Below are positions 1-9,328 of a stretch of 64,000 bases of DNA, piece after piece (position 1 is the stretch's first letter; every line of letters begins with the position of its first letter). This DNA comes from Ignavibacteriales bacterium (GTDB lineage: Bacteria > Bacteroidota > Ignavibacteria > Ignavibacteriales > Ignavibacteriaceae), in the NCBI GenBank assembly GCA_016709765.1, contig JADJMD010000008.1:477731-541730 (forward strand), written 5' to 3'. The notes under the pieces are model-generated. The model was not told where the DNA came from. It worked only from the letters and a program-made list of their open reading frames with translations, and did not search any database. The position numbers and the translations under genes are program-made.

Positions 1-2243
1 AAATAAGTTTGTCCAAAAGATCCGCTTCCAGAAAATGTTTCATTAAATCTAACATAGGCTGAGCCTTTTATCTGATTGAATCTTAAATCACGATCAATAG
101 AAGATAATTTGCCACGTGATCCCGATAAGCCAATGGTCAGGTAATTTGTAACACCTAAATCAAACCCAACACCATAGTTTGAATAGCTAAAATCAGTGTT
201 ATCCGTAAAGTATGATGCTCTTGGAATTAGCTGGATATATGTTGGAAATCTATCGAATGAAAATTTATTACTGCCGCTAAGCCAGCCTAAACGCGTTTTA
301 AGTATATGGGAGTCTGGAGACTTTTTCAAAAGATCTTCGTATATACTTCTAGCGTTTTGAAACTGCCCATTTTGTAAATAAGCATCCCCGAGAAATAACT
401 TTGTTTCAATATCCTCAGGATTTTTTTGAGTAAGAGTTTTAAATTCCATTAACGCTGAAATCGAATCACTACACCATAAATAAACTTTGGCACGTTGTTT
501 TTCTATTTCATAATCGTTGCCGGATTTTAGCAGATCATTATAAATATTTATTGATTTATTTAATTCTGAATTCGCGATGTAAACATCAGCTAACTCAAGT
601 TTAACTGATTTATTATTCGGATCAGTTATTAAATATTCTTTAAAAGATTTTATAGCTGAGTTGTAATCTTTCTTAGCAGAGAAAACTCTTGCCTCTTCTA
701 AAATTTTATAATTCTGAGCTAACTTGTTTTGAGTTTTTAGACCATTAAAACTTTTGTGAAGCGTCAAATACGTTTCAGAGGTACTGTCATTCAAAGAGAT
801 TCGGCTAATAAGATTTTCAGCTTCTGAAATTTTGTTGGAGTTGATATAATGGTTAGCCAATCCAAACATAGCTTCCAAGTTTTTAGGATCTTTAATCAGC
901 ACCCTTTCGAAAAGAGATTGAGTGTATTCTCGATCGTTATCTAACCAGTAATTTATCAGAGCAGCCAAAAGCAAATAGTCTTTGTTATCCGGTGAGGAAA
1001 CGATGATGTCTTTAGCAATCTCAGCCGCATCACAAAGATAATTTTGCCACATTAATATCTGAGCTAATTTATATTTTACTTCCAAATCACTCGGATAAAT
1101 CGACAAATAATGTCTATAAATATTTTCAGCAGATGTGTAATCGTTGTTTAAGGAATAAAACTTGGCCAATTCCAACAAAGCCATTTTATTGGTTGGATCT
1201 TTAATTAGTTGATCTTCAAAATATTTTATTTTTTCAACGTAATAAGATTTTTTTAAAGTGTTAAGTTTTATTAATAAATCCTTAAATCGTTGCTGATCTG
1301 AAAATTTAGAAGCTAAAAATTGTAACTGTTGGTTCGCCTCTTCAAATCGGTTTACCGATATTAATTTTTCAATCAATTTAAATCGGTTTTCACTATCAGC
1401 AGGATTTTTTTTAATTACACGATATAGTCTATCAATTTCGTATTCTTTGGCAGTTGGAACTAATCCATAATTAAATCTAGAAGTTGTATCGTTGATAGAA
1501 TAAATATATCCTTTGCCTCTAGCCAAATCCAATCCATCCATTGCTTCCTTAAAATAGGGTCTGATCTCAAGTGCTTTTATAAAAGCATCTTCTGCAATTT
1601 TATTTTTGCCTAACCACAAAGTAAAGTAGCCGTAGCGCGAAAATAATCTGTGATCATCAGGAAAATTTTCTGTGTAGGATTTTAAAATCGGTTCGCCTTT
1701 GGAGATGTGGCTATTCTTTGCAAGTATTTCGGAGTATCTAATAATTTCATCAGATGAAGCAGTTTCTTTTTCAAGATAAAGATCGTACCAAATTTCAGCT
1801 TCGCTCCAGTTACCCAAATTTTTATAACACTTACCTATTTCAAGATAATTTTTTGCAATGTTTGGATTGATTGCAATTTCCCGTTTGTGCCCCTCTATTT
1901 TATTGTAAAGGAGTTTATACCAATCTGATGTCGCTCGATTTAGATTTGATGATATTTCGTCATCGGTTGGATTTATTTTTTTTGCTGTGCGATAATCATA
2001 AACAGCGTACTCATAATTTCCTCTTTTTTCATAACACATTCCACGCAGATTAAACCCATATGCGGAGTTTGGATTGGCAGAAACGTATTTATTTAAAATA
2101 TCGATTGCCTCGCCATAGCGGCCAGAATTGATTAACTCTACAGCTTCAGTTTTAAACTTTACAGAAGTATTATTTTGAGGAAATAAAGTGGGGCTGAAAT
2201 AAATTAGTGTAAGAAAAAGTAATTGATAGAAAAATAATTTCAT
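1..2243 (-). CDS. TPR protein with C-terminal outer-membrane beta-barrel, partial (C terminus off window)
   Basis: An open frame without stops runs from an ATG at 2243 to the window edge (about 747 codons), so the C terminus is missing. Residues 1-18 look like a signal peptide. They are followed by a long series of tetratricopeptide-like helix pairs, for example RGMCYEKRGNYEYA near residue 55 and ETKLFLGDAYLQNG near residue 600. The last ~90 visible residues switch to alternating polar/hydrophobic strands with glycines (GVGFDLGVTNYLTIGL), typical of an outer-membrane barrel. This is the architecture of YaiO and of polysaccharide exporters such as BcsC, PgaA and PelB; I cannot tell which without the missing end. 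It starts 15 bases after the stop of the KaiC-like ATPase and is probably co-transcribed with it. The TPR part is clear; the barrel assignment is moderately sure. Confidence 0.8.
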   Translation of the reverse strand, partial: MKLFFYQLLFLTLIYFSPTLFPQNNTSVKFKTEAVELINSGRYGEAIDILNKYVSANPNSAYGFNLRGMCYEKRGNYEYAVYDYRTAKKINPTDDEISSNLNRATSDWYKLLYNKIEGHKREIAINPNIAKNYLEIGKCYKNLGNWSEAEIWYDLYLEKETASSDEIIRYSEILAKNSHISKGEPILKSYTENFPDDHRLFSRYGYFTLWLGKNKIAEDAFIKALEIRPYFKEAMDGLDLARGKGYIYSINDTTSRFNYGLVPTAKEYEIDRLYRVIKKNPADSENRFKLIEKLISVNRFEEANQQLQFLASKFSDQQRFKDLLIKLNTLKKSYYVEKIKYFEDQLIKDPTNKMALLELAKFYSLNNDYTSAENIYRHYLSIYPSDLEVKYKLAQILMWQNYLCDAAEIAKDIIVSSPDNKDYLLLAALINYWLDNDREYTQSLFERVLIKDPKNLEAMFGLANHYINSNKISEAENLISRISLNDSTSETYLTLHKSFNGLKTQNKLAQNYKILEEARVFSAKKDYNSAIKSFKEYLITDPNNKSVKLELADVYIANSELNKSINIYNDLLKSGNDYEIEKQRAKVYLWCSDSISALMEFKTLTQKNPEDIETKLFLGDAYLQNGQFQNARSIYEDLLKKSPDSHILKTRLGWLSGSNKFSFDRFPTYIQLIPRASYFTDNTDFSYSNYGVGFDLGVTNYLTIGLSGSRGKLSSIDRDLRFNQIKGSAYVRFNETFSGSGSFGQTY

Positions 2244-2258
2244 CTTTTATTGGCAATT

Positions 2259-3464
2259 CTATCTCTGATTTAATTGTGTTCTTACTGCTTCACTATCAAA
2301 TTCCTTAAAAACATCATCAGCGCTGTTCATTGCATCATTAACTCTTAATATAAGATAGGAAACATTAGCAGAACCGCCACCATTTAATGTTTGATGAACT
2401 TTTTTAATAAGATCATCAACTAATTTGTCATCAGATTTTGTGATAAGAAGATAAATTTTATCATCAATTGTACACATTTTATCTTTTTTATGAACGGCTA
2501 CTTTTACGGAATAGCTTAATTGATCAAAAGTAATTCTTGATTCTGATTGACTTAATGGGTTTAGCCTAAGAGATAATATTGTAAACTTCTGTCCGGTTGT
2601 TTTATAAAGTGCAATCTGATTATTAACAATCAACTTAAAATCATTTATGCTGTAAATGTTTGGAACTAAATACAGTGGTGTATTAAATTCACTTGATTTA
2701 TTTGGCATCAATTCAGTGATTTCGGGTAATTGATTTTCTCTTGTTGCACGTTTCGTAATTTTAAAATCAGTTGTGATGCCTTTGTATGGTTCAATAAAAT
2801 AATTTGCTTTAAATTTACCTTCAGTGTGTCCAATGTTAGGGGTGATATCAATAATGCCAGGCTGTTGTTCTTCACTCTCTTCTGATTTATGGAGTTGAAT
2901 AATTCCAGTAGCAAAAGAATTTAAAACATTAAATATTTGTTTTGAAGATTGAGCCGCTGGTTCACGCAAAATTAATAAACTCGTAACGCCAAAATCTTCG
3001 ATTGATTCAATCATCGAACCAAATGCATCTCTAAGAGTATTCAAGTTTTCATATTCAACGTAAGGTGTAATCTCATCGAAAATAATTCTTGTTGGATTAT
3101 ATTGATTGATTACAGAAATAATATCTCTCAAATAATCTGTTAAAAATTCATCTCGACTTTTAAATTCGGTGGTTTCAGTCGGTTGAGCTACACGCACAAC
3201 GATAATAGTATTTTGATTTATATAATTTTCTAGATCGATATCAATTGATGCCGCATGGATCATCAAATCTTTTGGGCGAGAGTTTGTGAAGTAAAGACAA
3301 ATTTCTTTGTTTTTAGCAGCTTCAACAGCGTATTGGAGACTAAGGAGAGTTTTGCCGGATTTTTTTTCACCGACTAACAAATAGGTTCCGCCATGATAAA
3401 AACCTCCCCAGGCACTATCAACAATTGGGATACCGGAACGGAATAATTGGACGCTTTTTTTCAT
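2259..3464 (-). CDS. KaiC/RecA-superfamily ATPase with C-terminal nucleotidyl-cyclase-like region
   Basis: This 401-residue soluble protein opens with a KaiC-like RecA-fold domain. The Walker A motif GEKKSGKT is at residues 32-39 and the Walker B motif RIIFDE ends at D130-E131. There is no zinc finger and no Lon-like domain, so it is not RadA, and only one ATPase domain, so it is not a canonical clock KaiC. Residues ~260-395 do not belong to the RecA fold. Their helix/strand order (TILSLRLNP, SVKVAVHKKD, TIDDKIYLLIT, VSYLILRVND) resembles a GGDEF domain whose signature is replaced by TIDDKI; this is inference. Such single-domain KaiC proteins usually act as signalling or regulatory ATPases. 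It probably forms an operon with the downstream TPR/barrel gene. Confidence 0.8.
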   Translation of the reverse strand: MKKSVQLFRSGIPIVDSAWGGFYHGGTYLLVGEKKSGKTLLSLQYAVEAAKNKEICLYFTNSRPKDLMIHAASIDIDLENYINQNTIIVVRVAQPTETTEFKSRDEFLTDYLRDIISVINQYNPTRIIFDEITPYVEYENLNTLRDAFGSMIESIEDFGVTSLLILREPAAQSSKQIFNVLNSFATGIIQLHKSEESEEQQPGIIDITPNIGHTEGKFKANYFIEPYKGITTDFKITKRATRENQLPEITELMPNKSSEFNTPLYLVPNIYSINDFKLIVNNQIALYKTTGQKFTILSLRLNPLSQSESRITFDQLSYSVKVAVHKKDKMCTIDDKIYLLITKSDDKLVDDLIKKVHQTLNGGGSANVSYLILRVNDAMNSADDVFKEFDSEAVRTQLNQR

Positions 3465-3649
3465 AGTTTAATTTTTCAGCAATATTACCAACAATTATAC
3501 CGTTTGTTAGTTGCGATTATGCTCAAAATTCGTATAAAAGAGATTTTTTTTTGGACTAAACAGAGACAAAAAAAATGACCTGTATTATTATGCAACAAGC
3601 ACATTTTATGATGAAATTAGAAGTTTTTTAATTGAATAATTGAGAACAA

Positions 3650-5293
3650 TTAATTGCTAAAACATCCAAAAACAAAAAGCGCTGTGGCGTTGCCAATAAT
3701 TGTTGGTTCGTTAGTTATGTAATCAAATCTGTCATCATAATATTTAACTGAATCGGAATTAAACTGGTTGTAAGTAAAATTTGATCTTTTAATTTTATAT
3801 TTTTCCAAAAGTTTTAAAGGTGCAGGACCTTCCGAAAGAGCACCGGGTAAATAACCACTGTTAAAAAATGCAATTTGTGAATGCAGATTCTGTGGAAAAA
3901 CTTTTCCAATATTGTAAATAAAACTTATACCCCAGGGGTTTCTTCCCAAAATATAATCTCGTTGAAAAATACCAAGCGAATCAAATTCAGTTGAACCGGT
4001 TAATTTTTTGTAGAGGATGGATTGCAAATTTACTCCAAGAAAAGTATTTGTTGTTCCCCAAGAATAAGCTAATCCTTCACGAAGAAGTGAGCTATCACTA
4101 TTTTGTTTAAAGTATTTAAGATTTTGATAAATATATTTTCCAAAACTCGAATTGTGGAAAGCAATTTTATAATGCGCTAAAGAATTAATATCACCGACAC
4201 TCCACCAATAATCTGATCCGGCTTTTCTTCCATAATTTATTGCTTCATCAAGATACTTCTGATTTGCACTACTATTAAAAAGCTCTATCGCAGCAAGTGC
4301 AAGTTTTCCAGAAAATTCTTTTTCGAGATAATGATTTGAAAAGGCTGAGTCAATATCCTGCACATTATTTCTAAGTGAGTAAAATCTTTCAGCGGTTGTA
4401 AGGCAATTATCTGCAAATTCATTTTCATAAAATTTCTGTTTCCAAATTCTGGATGCTAAAGCGAGAGTGGCAGCATAAATTCCAATTGTATTTTTCCCAA
4501 TGCTCACAAATGCCGAACGTTCAAATTGCAAACTATCATTTTCGGGTAATCTCCAGCCGATATTATGATCAGTTTCATTTTGCACTTGTGAAACTAATGT
4601 ATGATTATCAACATTGCACCTCAGTAGCCAATCAAGCCCAACTTTTGCTTCTTCCAAAATATCGGAGACATTATTAGTATCCAAATCATATCCAAATTTT
4701 TGCGGATCAAATTCATAACTAAAAAGTAATAGGTAAGTTGTTAATGCCGTTGTTTTTAAAAACTTTACATAATCGCCTGCATCATGCCAGCCGCCCGTTA
4801 AATCACGTGCAGTTGAATCTTTATAACCTATAATTTTTGCAGCATCCGAAAGATGACATGGTTGGTGCAGTATTGGATTTGTTGGCCCACAGCGTTGTGC
4901 TTTGAAGAATAGACTCAGTGAATCTCTTACATCATTAAATATTGAATTATCAATCTGGAAAGCATAAGATTCCAAATCCAACAATTTAATTTTGTAGTTC
5001 CCTTTTGTTTGTAGGTTTGAAAAATCAATTTCATAACAAAAATTAAAATTTCCATAAACTGAAGGCTTATCTTTTATGCTTCCTTCAAATTTAATTTCAC
5101 TGGATTTATTTTCAACAACAAAAAATTGTTTACCATCCAAATTAATTTTTGAAAGTACAATAGCGGTTTTTATATCTTCAGGTAAAAATCCGACTTGATT
5201 TGTTCGGATAAAAATTGAATCGGTAAGAGAAGTTTGGCAGTTAACAAACAAAATTTGTAAAAGTATTAAGAAGATTAAAAAACTTAGTTTCAC
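3650..5293 (-). CDS. Secreted glycoside hydrolase family 9 (endoglucanase-type)
   Basis: A 547-residue protein with an N-terminal signal peptide (hydrophobic to about residue 19, then NCQTS). Residues ~25-110 form the immunoglobulin-like domain common at the start of GH9 enzymes (RTNQVGFLP). The catalytic (alpha/alpha)6 domain follows: GGWHDAGDYVKF places the paired aspartates at D171 and D174, and ILGRNPWG lies near the end. The C-terminal signature YDDRFDYITNEPTIIGNA fits the GH9 active-site pattern, with E529 as likely proton donor. Expected activity is endo- or processive hydrolysis of beta-1,4-glucans outside the inner membrane. There is no T9SS sorting domain. Aspartates and glutamate are all present, so it is probably active; the substrate is unknown. 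Confidence 0.92.
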   Translation of the reverse strand: MKLSFLIFLILLQILFVNCQTSLTDSIFIRTNQVGFLPEDIKTAIVLSKINLDGKQFFVVENKSSEIKFEGSIKDKPSVYGNFNFCYEIDFSNLQTKGNYKIKLLDLESYAFQIDNSIFNDVRDSLSLFFKAQRCGPTNPILHQPCHLSDAAKIIGYKDSTARDLTGGWHDAGDYVKFLKTTALTTYLLLFSYEFDPQKFGYDLDTNNVSDILEEAKVGLDWLLRCNVDNHTLVSQVQNETDHNIGWRLPENDSLQFERSAFVSIGKNTIGIYAATLALASRIWKQKFYENEFADNCLTTAERFYSLRNNVQDIDSAFSNHYLEKEFSGKLALAAIELFNSSANQKYLDEAINYGRKAGSDYWWSVGDINSLAHYKIAFHNSSFGKYIYQNLKYFKQNSDSSLLREGLAYSWGTTNTFLGVNLQSILYKKLTGSTEFDSLGIFQRDYILGRNPWGISFIYNIGKVFPQNLHSQIAFFNSGYLPGALSEGPAPLKLLEKYKIKRSNFTYNQFNSDSVKYYDDRFDYITNEPTIIGNATALFVFGCFSN

Positions 5294-5344
5294 AAATCTT
5301 TTTTTTATAATTATAATCTCCTTTTAACTGCCTTAAAAAATCTA

Positions 5345-5980
5345 TTAAACGTTTTGTTCTTCTTTTTTTAGATAATTAGTTTTAAAAATAAAATCCCATA
5401 ATGGTGAGCTTACGCCATAACCTTTATCAGGATTTTGAAAATGATGTTTAATATGATGATTCTTTATGGCCAGCCAAAACTTGCTGCGCATATTAAAATG
5501 ATGAACCGCGTAGTGAGTCATATCGTAGAATAAATAACCTATTAAAAATCCAGCAAAAAATGGATTTATATAAATATTACCAATAAGAAATTTAAATAAA
5601 AAATAAAAAAATGCTGCAATTGGAATGCTAACCGATGGCGGCATAACTAATCTTTTAGAATCACTAGGATAATCGTGATGAACACCGTGAAAAATAAAAT
5701 GAATTCTTGCGCCAAGTTTGCTCTTCAACTCCCAATGGAATACAAATCTGTGAAGTAAATATTCTGTTATTGTCCAGATGAATAGTCCAAAAATAACTAC
5801 CCCGATTATTGAAAAAGTTGATAGTGAAAATTCAAAAATTGCAAGATATAACATATAAAGAATTATCGGTATAAAAATTACAAGTGGGACTGTAAAATGC
5901 ACCTTAGAAAGCGATTCTAAAAAATCATTTTTAAACATTCTAACAGTTTCATCTTTATTGGAAATAAATTTTTTTGCCAT
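5345..5980 (-). CDS. Fatty acid hydroxylase / sterol desaturase superfamily membrane protein
   Basis: An integral membrane di-iron enzyme of about 211 residues. The histidine clusters are HRFVFH, HGVHHDYP, HYAVHH and HHIKHHF, the arrangement seen in fatty acid 2-hydroxylases and related enzymes. Several hydrophobic segments lie between them (for example PLVIFIPIILYML near the N terminus). An in-frame TTG at 6010 would add ten residues, but the ATG at 5980 is preceded by TAGGA and gives the more natural start MAKKFISNKDE. The likely reaction is O2-dependent hydroxylation of a lipid acyl chain, for example in sphingolipids or LPS, or of a carotenoid; the substrate cannot be read from the sequence. 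It lies 51 bases upstream of the GH9 gene on the same strand. Confidence 0.85.
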   Translation of the reverse strand: MAKKFISNKDETVRMFKNDFLESLSKVHFTVPLVIFIPIILYMLYLAIFEFSLSTFSIIGVVIFGLFIWTITEYLLHRFVFHWELKSKLGARIHFIFHGVHHDYPSDSKRLVMPPSVSIPIAAFFYFLFKFLIGNIYINPFFAGFLIGYLFYDMTHYAVHHFNMRSKFWLAIKNHHIKHHFQNPDKGYGVSSPLWDFIFKTNYLKKEEQNV

Positions 5981-6170
5981 TACAAATCCTACTAAAAAAA
6001 TTAAGTACAAATTTAATAATTACAGACTAAAAATTAAAAATCGTTGCTTTCAAATATAGCCTTATTTCTCGGAGTAATTTTTAGAACATCTCAAATATTA
6101 TCGTTTACATTTGATATTAATCACTAAAGTTTTCATATTCACAAATGATTTTCTGAAATTCCTTAACTCC

Positions 6171-6176
6171 AGGAGG
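6171..6176 (+). promoter_or_regulatory. Strong Shine-Dalgarno of the NSS symporter
   Basis: A perfect AGGAGG sits 4 bases before the ATG at 6181. It supports that ATG rather than the in-frame TTG at 6178. Most other genes in this window show only weak or no SD, so this one stands out. Confidence 0.7.
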
Positions 6177-6180
6177 TTTG

Positions 6181-7740
6181 ATGACTCAGAACGGCGAACG
6201 CGAGCAATGGGGAACTAAATTAGGTTTGATCTTAGCCGTAGCCGGTAACGCGGTTGGATTAGGCAACTTTCTAAGATTTCCGGTTCAAGCTGCACAAAAT
6301 GGCGGCGGTGCGTTTATGATTCCCTACTTTATATTTTTTATTTTACTCGGGATCCCGCTAATGTGGATCGAATGGGGTATCGGCAGACACGGCGGAAAAT
6401 TTAGGCACGGCAGTGCACCTGGAATGTTTGATGTTCTCTGGAAAAACAAACTTGCAAAATATTTTGGAGCAGTCGGACTTTTTATCTCAATTACAATTCT
6501 CATTTACTATACTTACATAGAATCCTGGACTCTTGGGTTTAGTATATTTTCGGTTCTTGGATTATACTCAAACGAAACTAAGGAAACGATGACCGGTTTT
6601 CTTTCAAGTTATCAGGGAATTACAACTTCGCAGACGTTCAGTTCCATTTGGCCAGCATATACTTTGATGCTAATTACATTTGCAATAAACTTTGCTGTGC
6701 TCTATAAGGGAATATCAAAAGGGATTGAAAAATTGGCAAAGATAGCAATGCCCTTGCTTTTTATTTTTGCAATAATTTTAGCAATAAGGATTTTTACACT
6801 TGGGACTCCTGATCCTGCATTCCCGGAAAATTCTGTTGCAAACGGATTTGCTTTTATATGGAATCCTGATTTTTCAGCTCTTGGTAATCCCAACATATGG
6901 TTAGCCGCTGCGGGGCAAATATTTTTTACTCTATCTGTTGGAATGGGAACGATTCACGCCTATGCAAGTTATTTAAAACCAAATGATGATATTGTGCTTT
7001 CAGGACTTGCAACTGCATCCACAAATGAATTTGCAGAAGTGGTTCTTGGCGCATCAATTGCAATTCCTGTTGCAGTTGCTTTTTTTGGATTAGAGGCAAC
7101 CAAAGAAATTGCTGCAGGTGGATCATTTAATCTTGGTTTTGTTTCAATGCCAATAATTTTTGGTAGCTCGCATTTTCCGATGGGTGAATTATTTGGATTT
7201 ATGTGGTTCCTGTTACTTTTCTTCGCAGGAATAACTTCATCCGTAGCAATGGGTCAGCCCGTAGTTGCATTTCTAGAAGATGAATTTGGAATGGATAGAA
7301 AAAAAGCTGTTACTGCTTTGGCAATTTCGGTTCTTATAGCGGTGCAATTTGTAATATTCTTTTTAAAGTTTGGATTTTTAGATGAGATGGATTACTGGGC
7401 TGGAACATTTGGTCTTGTTGTATTTGCTTTGATTGAAACTGTTTTATTTATGTGGGTTTTTGGTGCTGATAAAGCCTGGAAAGAAATGAATCAAGGCGGC
7501 GATATACAAATTCCTTTTTTCTTCTATTATGTAATGAAATACATAACTCCTTTTATTCTTATGATTCTGATGGGATGGTGGTTCATACAAAGTGCAATAC
7601 CAACTTTATTATTACATAACGCTGCTCCGGAAAATGTACCGTTCATTTGGGGCGCAAGAATCTTAATGGTTGCCATTGCAGTAATTTTAATGTTATTGGT
7701 TAAGAAAGCCTGGGAAAATAATCATAGTGAGGTTAAGTAA
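6181..7740 (+). CDS. Sodium-dependent transporter, neurotransmitter:sodium symporter (NSS/SNF) family
   Basis: A 519-residue inner-membrane transporter with about 12 hydrophobic segments. The first-helix signature is diagnostic: WGTKLGLILAVAGNAVGLGN followed by FLRFPVQAAQNGGGAF matches the LeuT-fold family, where the unwound helix 1 binds Na+ and substrate. It probably imports an amino acid with sodium. The start is the ATG at 6181 behind a strong AGGAGG. Its stop codon overlaps the start of the 36-residue gene that follows, which resembles the small subunit of two-component NSS importers such as corynebacterial MetPS. The substrate (methionine, alanine or other) cannot be decided from the sequence. 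Confidence 0.93.
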   Translation: MTQNGEREQWGTKLGLILAVAGNAVGLGNFLRFPVQAAQNGGGAFMIPYFIFFILLGIPLMWIEWGIGRHGGKFRHGSAPGMFDVLWKNKLAKYFGAVGLFISITILIYYTYIESWTLGFSIFSVLGLYSNETKETMTGFLSSYQGITTSQTFSSIWPAYTLMLITFAINFAVLYKGISKGIEKLAKIAMPLLFIFAIILAIRIFTLGTPDPAFPENSVANGFAFIWNPDFSALGNPNIWLAAAGQIFFTLSVGMGTIHAYASYLKPNDDIVLSGLATASTNEFAEVVLGASIAIPVAVAFFGLEATKEIAAGGSFNLGFVSMPIIFGSSHFPMGELFGFMWFLLLFFAGITSSVAMGQPVVAFLEDEFGMDRKKAVTALAISVLIAVQFVIFFLKFGFLDEMDYWAGTFGLVVFALIETVLFMWVFGADKAWKEMNQGGDIQIPFFFYYVMKYITPFILMILMGWWFIQSAIPTLLLHNAAPENVPFIWGARILMVAIAVILMLLVKKAWENNHSEVK

Positions 7741-7850
7741 TGGGAATTACAACAAACGGTATAATTTTTTTAGTATTAGCCTGGACAATAATAATTACCA
7801 TGGTGGTTTTTTCATTTTATAAAGTTCTTAAGGGTGAAAAAAAGAATTAA
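7740..7850 (+). CDS. Small membrane subunit of NSS transporter (MetS-like), 36 aa
   Basis: A very small gene whose ATG overlaps the TAA of the symporter by one base (TAATG), a sign of translational coupling. The 36-residue product has one hydrophobic helix (IIFLVLAWTIIITMVVFSF, residues ~8-26) and a short basic tail ending KGEKKN. This is the size and shape of the methionine/alanine import family small subunit (MetS), which in Corynebacterium is needed for transport by MetP. An intrinsic terminator follows immediately, which marks the end of a two-gene operon. Confidence 0.82.
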   Translation: MGITTNGIIFLVLAWTIIITMVVFSFYKVLKGEKKN

Positions 7851-7851
7851 A

Positions 7852-7881
7852 AAAACCCGATTCACAATTAAATCGGGTTTT
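7852..7881. terminator. Bidirectional intrinsic terminator between metS-like gene and phosphofructokinase
   Basis: An 11-bp perfect inverted repeat, AAAACCCGATT / AATCGGGTTTT, with an 8-base loop. It has A/T-rich flanks on both sides and lies between two convergent genes, so it can serve both. Confidence 0.85.
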
Positions 7882-7904
7882 AATCACATAATTATTTAAA
7901 TATA

Positions 7905-9272
7905 TTATCCATCTTCATACTCATCAGATCTTTCATTTTCTGCTTGCATTCTATGTGCAAGGTTGGACTCTGATGAGGCAATTGCGAACCTGCCTTCTTT
8001 AATAAATTGATACAATAAATCGTTTTCAATCAGATAACCAAATTCCTTTTTGAATGTATCGATTGACATTCCTGCAGTTGCCGCAAGCTTTGCAATTTCG
8101 TTCGGATCATCAAAATCAGCCTTGTTAAGTCTTAACATATATCTGCGTGCGATGTAAAAACTTTCAGATGCCGGATCAACCATTCTAATTTTAGTTTTTA
8201 AAGTTTGCGGATCGATAATGTCTTTAAAATACATCGGAACAAAATTTCCATTTTGAATTGAAACCATTGCTCCGCTTCCGCCATCAAGAATAAACTGTGC
8301 TGCAGAAAATCCTAAATCTCTAGTATATTCCATATCAAATGGAATAGGATCCGCGCAACGTAATTCGTAACCAATATTTTTTGCAACCACAGTGGCTTTC
8401 AATCCAAATTCCTTAAGTCTATCCTGAACTTTGGATTTTAATATTTCTCCAAAATTTATTTCAGCAATTCTAATATTATCGTGCGCGTCTCTTTCCACTT
8501 CAACTAAAGATTCAAGATCAGCAGGATCTAAATGTTCAACCAATCCTTCAGCAATTATTGCAACACCATCCGGCTTACCATAACTCAATCTTTTTATAAT
8601 TGCACCAACAAGAATATCTACAATATGACTGAACTTAATCTGCTTGTTTGCAAACTCTTCTGGAATAAGAGTAAGTGTTGCACCCGTTGCTTTCCCGATT
8701 CCGAGAGCAAGATGCCCTGCTTTTCTACCCATAGAAATTACAAAGTACCATCGTGAAGTTGTTTGTGCATCAACCATAAGGTTTTTTACAACTTCAACAC
8801 CAATGTGTCTTGCTGTCTGAAATCCAAATGTTGGAATACCGTGTGGAAGATCAAGATCGTTATCAATTGTTTTGGGAACGTGAACAACTTTAATTCTGCC
8901 GGAAGCCATTTCATTAACTTTTAATGCACTGAATGCAGTATCATCACCACCGATTGTGATTAGTTTATCAACGTTTAATCTTAGTAAAGATGTAACAGCA
9001 TTTTCTAAATGTTTTGGATCCTTGGTAGGATTTGACCTTGAAATACCGATGTACGATCCTCCTCTAAAATGGATACGGCTTACGTTCTGAATGTTCAAAT
9101 CTCTAACGTGTGTAATATCGCCCTGCATTATCCATTTAAACCCATCTTTAATTCCAATTACGTCAATACCTTCAACAGCTGCACGAATTGTTGCTGCGCC
9201 GATAACACTGTTTATTCCAGGTGCAGGGCCACCACCAACCAGTATTGCTAATTTTTTTGGTGCGATAGACAT
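7905..9272 (-). CDS. pfp: 6-phosphofructokinase, PPi-dependent type
   Basis: A 455-residue cytoplasmic glycolytic enzyme of the PFK-A superfamily. The N-terminal LVGGGPAPGINSVIG is the phosphoryl-donor site, PKTIDNDL (133-140) holds the catalytic aspartates, and MGRKAGHLAL binds the sugar phosphate. Two residues point to pyrophosphate rather than ATP as donor: residues 108-111 read GGDD, where ATP enzymes have GGDG, and position 134 is lysine (PKTIDND), where ATP enzymes have glycine. These are the known discriminating positions. It would phosphorylate fructose 6-phosphate reversibly. It converges on the NSS operon through a shared terminator. Confidence 0.9.
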   Translation of the reverse strand: MSIAPKKLAILVGGGPAPGINSVIGAATIRAAVEGIDVIGIKDGFKWIMQGDITHVRDLNIQNVSRIHFRGGSYIGISRSNPTKDPKHLENAVTSLLRLNVDKLITIGGDDTAFSALKVNEMASGRIKVVHVPKTIDNDLDLPHGIPTFGFQTARHIGVEVVKNLMVDAQTTSRWYFVISMGRKAGHLALGIGKATGATLTLIPEEFANKQIKFSHIVDILVGAIIKRLSYGKPDGVAIIAEGLVEHLDPADLESLVEVERDAHDNIRIAEINFGEILKSKVQDRLKEFGLKATVVAKNIGYELRCADPIPFDMEYTRDLGFSAAQFILDGGSGAMVSIQNGNFVPMYFKDIIDPQTLKTKIRMVDPASESFYIARRYMLRLNKADFDDPNEIAKLAATAGMSIDTFKKEFGYLIENDLLYQFIKEGRFAIASSESNLAHRMQAENERSDEYEDG

Positions 9273-9328
9273 TTTTTTTCAACTCCTAAATAAAACAATC
9301 TTTGCAATAAATATTAATTAATAAATGA

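Noticed and set aside
2259..3464. RadA DNA repair ATPase
   Set aside because: No N-terminal zinc finger and no C-terminal Lon-like domain.
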